DNA of 64,000 bases. Origin: Lycium barbarum (taxonomy: Eukaryota; Streptophyta; Magnoliopsida; Solanales; Solanaceae). A program made the position numbers and the translations under genes. Position 1 is the first letter of the stretch. Each line of letters begins with the position of its first letter. The notes beneath the pieces were generated by a model that saw only the letters and a program-made list of their open reading frames with translations, was not told where the DNA came from and ran no database searches. The DNA is taken from positions 7,788,965 through 7,852,964 of the forward strand of contig NC_083344.1 of NCBI RefSeq assembly GCF_019175385.1. The letters are read 5' to 3'. Positions 57,913 through 64,000 of the stretch are shown piece after piece.

Positions 57913-59127
57913 ATGAAAATTGTCACAATTGCAAGCTTTGTGGATTAGATGAGGGCTAGTTGTGCAAAGAAGAGACATTTTGAATTCCAAGCCAACATCC
58001 CAACTAACCAAACAAGGACCTTGCCTCATTAAGGGCAAATATGTAATAGCTGGTTGTCTTTTATTTATAGAAGTATAAATGTTAGACTTAACTCATTTTT
58101 ACACTTAGTTTATGAATGATGATATGAGAGACTCTTATGAGTTGATAGTTTGTAGTTAGGGTTTAGCTTAGTTAACTATTGTGAGGGTGGATTCCATTGA
58201 ATGGTCTTGAACCTTTGTTTCCATTGATTTCATGAAGAGATTGTTCATTTGTGGATTCAATTGAATCTTCTTTTTCCTTGATTTCAAATAGTATAGGTTT
58301 TTAGGTTTAATTCCAATTGGGAGGGTTTGGATTTAACATATCCAAATTTGTCCATAGAGTCATTATCTAGAGGTCTTGCTTTTATCCCTCCCTTCTCATC
58401 CCTTTTTTCTTCGTATCCCCTTAATTTTCGCTTTTTGGATTGAATTGGATTCTTTCCCCAATTCGATTTGTATCATCTTTCCTGTTATTCAACTTGCTAT
58501 TTATAGCACACATTATATGAGAATCCTCGGACAAACAATAAAGGACACCTGGCCTTCATTTTCCCCCCGAAAATCCCCTCAAATTCGTACCTTATCTATA
58601 TTTCAAAACAAAATCAAATAGGAAAAAAGGAAATGCTAACTAAGTGTAACCTAAATTTCAAATAAAATCCACAAAAATCAGATAAATACGAAGATAGTAC
58701 AAATGCCAGCGTGAATCACGCATATTGTGCAATTCTAACGGTACAATTGTACCAATTTTATACCAAGAGGATAAAAATCCTCAAATTCATACCCAACCCC
58801 CAACGAATCATCATGGAAATTACCCTAGGCACACATGTAATTGCGTGTGGTACACAAGTTGGCAAAGGACTCGAGGTCCCGCCCATGGCAACCACACGCA
58901 TAGGTATCCCGAGCAACATCCATAAAAATGGCATAATTAGTGCAATTTTATGAAAATATTAAACGTAATTGAACCTGCAATTGACAAGAACAGGTGAAAG
59001 GGTATAAATCCCTCTCAATTTCAGTCAAAACAACCACAAATCCACCATGAATGGCGGTAAAAAACCTAACCTTAAGATCGCCTGAAGAGAGTGAGGAGAG
59101 TCAGGTGAGTGAAAAATGAAAATGGCC

Positions 59128-59149
59128 GGGGGGGGGGGGGGGGGGGGGG
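59128..59149. repeat. Poly(G) tract, 22 nt
   Basis: 22 uninterrupted G on the plus strand within the right part of element G. Confidence 0.95.
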
Positions 59150-59712
59150 CGAAAGTTTGTTTTATCAAACTTCCCACCCCTTTTTTTTTAAAAAATATTA
59201 ACCCCTTTATTTTTTAAAATAACAAACAAAACCCCCTCCCTAATTTAAATCAATTAAAAACTATATATTATAAATACACGTATTACTAAGTAAAATAATT
59301 ATTTAGGCTAATTGAAATTTAAAACTCGCAAATTCAAAATATTAGCTTTAAAACAAGACTAATATTTACATAGTTCCGGGCATTATTTTAAATGTGAAAA
59401 AATGCGGTCAAAATGAACCGTAATTCATACGTTGTTTAAATTAACTATTTTTTCGATCTAAACGGAGCGGGTTGAAAGTAAATAACTCGTAGTTCTTATA
59501 ATTGTCAATTTTTCAGGAAATAATAATTAAACGTCATTTTTTGCAATTTTCTCAGGATTTTTAAAATATTAATCTTTAAAGGGTGTATCCTTACTCCGTC
59601 TTTGACTCGGGAAACTGGAAAACTAAAATACACATCTTATGAGGTGAAACTTAGGTGTCTACATAGGCATCGAGTGCCATGTTACGCCCATGCCATGGTT
59701 CGGGGCGTGACA

Positions 59713-60590
59713 CCTTTCCCCTTTGGTGAACAATTGTATGTTCTTGAGTTCTTCTTCGCCATCACTATTGGATTGAGAACTGCAGTGGCCCAAAACTTGT
59801 CCAGAGTTGCAGAGTGCGAAGCTCTATTTGAACGTGACTTCCTTCTTGTTGAGAATGAGCATTGTCTTTGTTTGTCTGTTTTCCGACGATGCTAGAATGC
59901 CTTCTAAGACTTAGTTTGACTCTTTTATGTGCTCGTGCATGATGGATTAAATGGCTTCCAGAGCTCCAGAAGGGGACACTTGGTGTAGTTGGGGTTGGGT
60001 TGATTCCAGGTTCAAAAGAAAAATTCTCCAGTTTGGTGTCCACAACATAAAATCGGAGGAGTCATCAAAGCTTGGACTTGAAAAAATTGAAAAATTAATT
60101 TTGTTTGGATCATCAAAGCATTCATGTCCTCTATTGTTATAGCTAGAAAGTTTGTGAGGGTTTGGGCTTGAAGCATGGTTGCTAGCCACAGTTAGTTGTC
60201 GTAGTTGGTTAACTCTTGGTTGAGCCCCGTCGTCACCACATGCGCCAAATACTGTTGGTTTTGAACAACCATGGTCACTAGAGTTTGGTTCACTTGATAT
60301 CTTAGTGTTAAGCAAGCACCTTGAAGTGCTAGCTCTAGCCAAGACATCGGTATTCGATCGAACCTCATCAGTCTTGTCGTCAAGGTCACTGGAATTCATT
60401 TGCCTGGCGGCGGGTTCGACGACTGGTTTTGAATTTTCATTTCCTTCACTTACCACAAGATTTTTGGGGATTTTTTTAGAGAATAGGTATAGTTGTTTTG
60501 GTTTTGTAGTTGGGTAAGCATAGATAGAGCATAGGGAGTCGATTAGGCTTCCCCATAGCTAGTAATAGTGTTTTCTTGGGATGGGACATC
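59713..60590 (-). pseudogene. LINE-2 copy: ORF1 remnant
   Basis: On the minus strand a 169-codon open frame (59947-60456) reads MVSEGNENSKPVVEPAARQM, SSDLDDKTDEVRSNTDVLAR and continues to LESTQPQLHQVSPSGALEAI. In the same direction below it are SDGEEELKNIQLFTKG, joining across LTR F to EGLEEENPKSKEFSN at 44535. Upstream it continues as MLTQLQNQNNYTYSLKKSPK. Assignment to LINE ORF1 rests on position, strand and the in-frame join rather than on a domain hit; ORF1 proteins are poorly conserved. It is cut at 60591 by element H. Confidence 0.6.
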
Positions 60591-61138
60591 TGTTACGGTT
60601 CGCTTTTACGCGGGTTAAGGCATAAAAGTTACTATGAGGTTGTTGGTGCTCTAATTGAATTTTTAGTGTTTTAGAGTCACCACCTAATTTATTTATGGAA
60701 AACTAGGAAAATCGGGTTAAAAGATTTTTTCAAAAAATAAAGAAAAATCTTTTGGACAAAGTTCGAGGTAAGGGATGGTAATCCCCTAGGGAAGGTTTTA
60801 CGCACCCTAGTATTAAAGATCCGTAGAATACGGTTGATCTACGAGCTTCAATGTGTGATTAATGTACTTATTTGTTTAAAAGTGTTTTATTTTCCGCAAA
60901 ATGTCATTTTTTATTCATATCATAATTTCAAGAAAACATTTGGCAAAAAAGTCTCCTTATAAAAAGGGGTTTTGGTTTAGAAAATCCGCGTAAGTGTTCA
61001 ACTCACTTTGTTGCCGGATTAGGACACACTCGGGATTTCTCCCGAGTAGAGTCACTACTATTCTAGTCCTACCAAAATGGGTTTAGTACCTACAAGTTTT
61101 TATACGTATATATAAAAATATGGAGTATATCTCCGTTT

Positions 61139-61163
61139 TATATATATATATATATATATATAT
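61139..61163. repeat. (TA)n microsatellite
   Basis: TA dinucleotide run of about 24 bp in element H. Confidence 0.85.
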
Positions 61164-62419
61164 GAAAAATATAATTTATAGAAAATTAGTTCCATTTTTA
61201 TTATTGAAGCCCATAAGTCAGTAGTACTCTAAGTCTAAATCCATCTTATCCTCATAACTTGGTCAAAATGTGTTTCCTTTATTTCAATCCGCGGGTTTCT
61301 AGGCTTTAGGCCCAAAGAGTCTCAACTTTCTTAAATTTCACAAGTCCAGAATTAGTTTTTAGTCCCTGAAAATGTCCAAAATATGGTAACCTCTTATTTC
61401 AACAGTTGGTCCAAGTCTAGAAAGTTGTTATTTTACCATCATAAAAATGCATCTTTGAAGTCAACTTATTTTTCAAACCAGGTTTAGTTTTAATGAAAAC
61501 ACATTAAGCAGTTTTTATTCTTTATTAGGGGCTTAAGGCCCCGACAACATTTACTAGATTTTACTAAGGATGAAAGGTCCAAAATTTGTTGCTTGATTAT
61601 TAAAAAAAAAAAATCACCTAATCTTACTTACAAAAGAAAAGCCGAACTAGTTTTAAGTTTTGTCTTTAACACCATTAAATACCCGATTCATACAACTTTA
61701 AAAATTAATCAAGTTTGAAAACGTTTTGAGGCGAATTTCCTAAAATACTAGGCCTTTTCCTAAGTTCTAGCATATAAGGGTTTCAATATACTACACATTT
61801 GTTTACATATACAATACGAATATACACATGCAAAATATATATGAAACAAGAGAAGGGATAAACAAAGTAAATTTTAACTAATGAGTCTTCCTAAACCCAT
61901 TAGCGTCATTTTCACCCATGACTGGGCATTCAATATATTAGCTTCCATTATCAACCATCGGACTCGATCAAGAAAGAGTGTTGGGCCTTAGGCCCAACAA
62001 GGTTCAATGCAGAAAAGGAGGCCCAAATGGCCCAGGGCATTTTACATGCGTCATAAAAAATAATAAGGATTAGAGGATGCTTATACTAAGTATAAAAAAA
62101 CTAATTGAATGTATAAAATCCCTGTGTATAAACAAACAAGGCATAAAAGGACGAACAATCCCTAATTTAAACTAAATGATACAGACAGAACCCAAATTTC
62201 AATCCATAACAATAAGTGTAAACAATGGCCCAAAATACAAGGAAATAGATCATGACTAAATGAGGCCCAATATAAACAAAATGCAGATTTTAATACGAGC
62301 CCATATAGCTATACTTAGAGAAGGGGAGAGGCAGATTTGGCCCAAACTTATAAACAAACATGTTTCAGCAATTGTTCGAAAGGTATACATCACACCAGGG
62401 TGTATAAAAGTTATGTATA

Positions 62420-62462
<43 letters not shown>
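62420..62462. repeat. (CT)n then (TA)n compound microsatellite
   Basis: About 11 CT units followed by about 10 TA units, ending where the SINE tail begins. Confidence 0.93.
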
Positions 62463-62507
62463 ACAACAACAACAACAACCCAGTGAAATCCCACAACGTG
62501 GGGTCTG

Positions 62508-62510
<3 letters not shown>
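62463..62510 (-). mobile_element. SINE 3' end with (TTG)n tail, 5'-truncated
   Basis: On the minus strand CCCCAGACCCCACGTTGTGG, then GATTTCACTGGG and (TTG)6. This is the 3' terminus of Solanaceae TS/Au-type SINEs. It lies between two TA runs (62443-62462 and 62511-62550), so it probably inserted into one TA microsatellite. Confidence 0.85.

Positions 62511-62550
<40 letters not shown>
62511..62550. repeat. (AT)20 microsatellite
   Basis: 40-bp AT run adjoining the SINE end. Confidence 0.95.
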
Positions 62551-62554
<4 letters not shown>

Positions 62555-63498
62555 CATGACACTACTCATAATGTACAAAGCAACATAAATGAAGTCTAAA
62601 AAAAGAAGATTGAGATAACTCAGATGTTAAGCAGAATTGTATATCAAGCTTTTAGGACTCAACTATTTATCCAATTCCATGAATGTGAACCAAATCCCAA
62701 AAGTGGCAAATATTAACTAAACACTTACTCAAATCAGACTAAAAGATCAACAACAAAACCACACAAGTCCCAAACTAAAATAGTTGAGTAGGCAGGTTTG
62801 GATTACATCAATTAGACATTATACTCTCTAATTCTCTTTAAACAAACCAGAAATAGAGTTTATGGAACTAGGGTATGAATAGTTAAATCAAAACTCAAGT
62901 CAAGCTAAGCTATAGTAACCAGAAAGGTTAAACCATCTACTTCACAAAACAAAGAATCTTTTTAGAGAAAAAAAATAGAGAAAAAGAAGCAGACACCTTC
63001 CCATTTTAGAATTCTTCATCACAGTTTTAGAGCAATTTCTTCAAAGGCTCTAGAGGTTCATACAACTTAGTAGGGTCCCGTAAAGGATATTCTAGCATAG
63101 GGGAACCCCAGTATAGCAAGAAGAGGATGACTAGGTTGAGTTTGATAGGAAACACAAAGCCTAGTCCACTCTTTCTCAAGATCTAGGTAAGTCACACCTA
63201 TGGGTCAAACATGCCCTTAGGTGACACCTTAGTTAGTATACCCTATAGGTTTTACTTTATTTCTTATTCCAAGTAAAAAAATTAGATCCTTGTTTCTGTC
63301 CAAACTTAAATGCAGGTATAGGAAACAACAGATTCCCAAGAACGACACTCCAAAATCTTAAATAAAATAGGGGCATGGATATTTTAGCAGCCCATAAATG
63401 AATGCCAGCAAGAGGCTCAACACCAATTTTCGAAAAAACATGCCAAGCCATTAGTGTTGTTTCCAGCCCAGATTCCAAAAACTATAATGCATATGTTG

Positions 63499-64000
63499 TG
63501 TTGTTTCTCCCAACACACACGCAAGTAAACGTGGTCGCCAAGTAATATAGTGACTTTTGAAGTCGGTTATCGTATCCGCAGAGACTTATGATCAACGGTT
63601 CTACGAAAATATACTATCGCCACTAATTATGCAAGTAATTAAAAGGATGTTTGTTTAGGTTACTAAATAAAGCAAAAAGTAAATAATTACTACTTATGTA
63701 AACAATTTGTAACAACTGTGGTTATAGATTGAGTTTATCACAGAGAGAAGACATTCCAGGGTCACGGCACTATCGTATTCATGTTACGCATGCACTATCG
63801 TTGACTCTTATTCTTTATCGAGTTACTGATTGATCGGGTTAATTTTATGACTACGAATCTCTCGAGTTCTCTAGTCACCTATTCGTATTACTTTCACGCC
63901 TATATCTCTATGGTCATGAACATTCATACAAACACATTTATAATTCCTGTATATCAACCAAGTAGGGCGAACTAGGTGTATCTCTATCCTAGACGCGAAT
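63499..64000 (+). mobile_element. Start of an LTR-like unit, cut by the window edge
   Basis: From about TGTTGTTTCTCCCAACACAC. The leader ACGTGGTCGCCAAGTAATAT followed by AGTCGG and ATCCGCAGAGA parallels ACGGTCGTATGCAAATATAT, GAGTCGGGGTCGAATCC and CACAGAGA of insertion J at 17895. The following 300 bp have the same general layout. The exact start and family are uncertain. Confidence 0.4.

Larger units (their letters stand above)
46626..59663 (+). mobile_element. Long LTR-like element G nested in LTR F (net 7.1 kb)
   Basis: Begins TGTAGCGGTTC and ends GGTGTCTACA, interrupting LTR F between CATGCAGT and GGCATCGAGTGCC. Net length without the two solo LTRs inside it is about 7.1 kb. The first 300 bp contain TAGAGTCGCCACCTAA and GATCCGTAAAATACGGTTGA, shared with the element starting at 60591. 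No RT, integrase or gag seen, so it may be a very long LTR (Ogre/TAT-like) or a non-autonomous element. The flanking duplication is imperfect (only tag is shared), so the exact ends are less sure. Confidence 0.55.
44541..59712 (+). mobile_element. Solo LTR F (plus orientation), split by a 13-kb insertion
   Basis: The left piece 44541-46625 begins with a worn TTTTAACACCTC (expected TGTAACACCTC). The right piece 59664-59712 ends GGTTCGGGGCGTGACA. The 5-bp duplication ccttt occurs at 44536-44540 and 59713-59717. Net length is about 2.1 kb, a size like the other LTRs here. The flanking LINE supports the join: minus strand LKNIQLFTKG above and EGLEEENPKSKEFSN below read in one frame. Inside lies the long element 46626-59663. 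Confidence 0.75.
60591..63498 (+). mobile_element. Element H, relative of element G (right end not found)
   Basis: Begins TGTTACGGTTCGC at the end of the LINE ORF1 fragment. It shares with element G, in the same order, TAGAGTCACCACCTAA, GGAAAATC, GTAAGGG.TGGT.ATCCCC and GATCCGTAGAATACGGTTGA. No coding domains. It ends somewhere at or before the LTR-like unit near 63499, or continues past the window. Confidence 0.5.

Noticed and set aside
46621..59668. A clean 5-bp duplication around element G
   Set aside because: The left flank reads tagtt and the right flank taggc; only three bases agree, so I do not claim a confirmed duplication.
60192..60389. Other-frame ORFs over the LINE ORF1 remnant (60192-60389 minus, 60305-60517 plus)
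   Set aside because: Shadows of the 169-codon minus-strand frame; no independent coding signal.
1..64000. CRISPR arrays, bacterial operons, prophage or tRNA/rRNA genes
   Set aside because: The sequence is clearly plant nuclear (introns, LTR elements, LINEs). No regular direct-repeat arrays with unique spacers and no RNA gene cloverleaf were seen.

Overview
The window is plant nuclear DNA, most likely from a member of the Solanaceae. The reasons are a 9-exon vacuolar processing enzyme gene with GT-AG introns, two SINE 3' ends with the (TTG)n tail typical of tobacco and tomato SINEs, Stowaway and hAT MITEs, and 2-3 kb LTRs that begin TGT(A/C/T)A and end GGGTCGTGACA. The species cannot be read from the sequence. 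Only one gene looks intact. Almost everything else is transposable elements stacked inside one another, and I resolved most of the stack from target-site duplications (TSDs).

Positions 1-6.3 kb: AT-rich intergenic DNA with a 144-bp tandem repeat, a foldback element and two Stowaway MITEs with TA duplications. Positions 6.3-22.5 kb: an old L1-type LINE on the minus strand (RNase H, zf-RVT, RT and endonuclease at 6.3-10.6 kb, ORF1 end at 10.9-11.1 kb). It is split by a 10.9-kb hAT transposon at 11148-22076 with 8-bp TSD ttggtagg; the LINE ORF1 resumes on the far side at 22.1-22.5 kb. The hAT element holds a decayed TTF/DUF4371-type hAT transposase. It was itself hit by a solo LTR (12199-17222) that contains a second solo LTR (12956-15174), and by a third LTR-like unit (17895-19221).

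Positions 22.5-32.5 kb: intergenic DNA with a 109-bp tandem duplication, pseudo-exons of an unrecognised gene, a complete-bordered but dead Ty1/copia element on the minus strand (25235-30579; LTRs, PBS, PPT, 5-bp TSD ataaa), and a 198-bp hAT MITE (31689-31886) whose termini match the large hAT element. Positions 32.5-35.8 kb: the vacuolar processing enzyme (legumain, C13 protease) gene on the minus strand, 463 codons, all splice junctions in frame.

Positions 37.2-60.6 kb: a second minus-strand LINE broken into three pieces. One solo LTR (40182-43432) sits inside its ORF2, and a second LTR (44541-59712) sits between ORF1 and ORF2. That second LTR is interrupted by a long element (46626-59663), which in turn carries two more solo LTRs (49102-52310 and 54742-57449). 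Positions 60.6-64 kb: a relative of the long element with microsatellites and a SINE tail, then the start of another LTR-like unit cut by the window edge.

The least expected signal is a small module near the 3' end of six diverged solo LTRs: a 6-bp stem with a 7-9 nt loop, then TGACRTCC-like sequence, then a CAG. Stem differences between copies are compensatory or G-U, and every G-U pair falls on the element sense strand, as expected for a selected RNA hairpin. I propose this as the feature most worth testing. A second lead is the VPE gene, which carries Ala at the gatekeeper position tied to peptide-ligase activity in this family.
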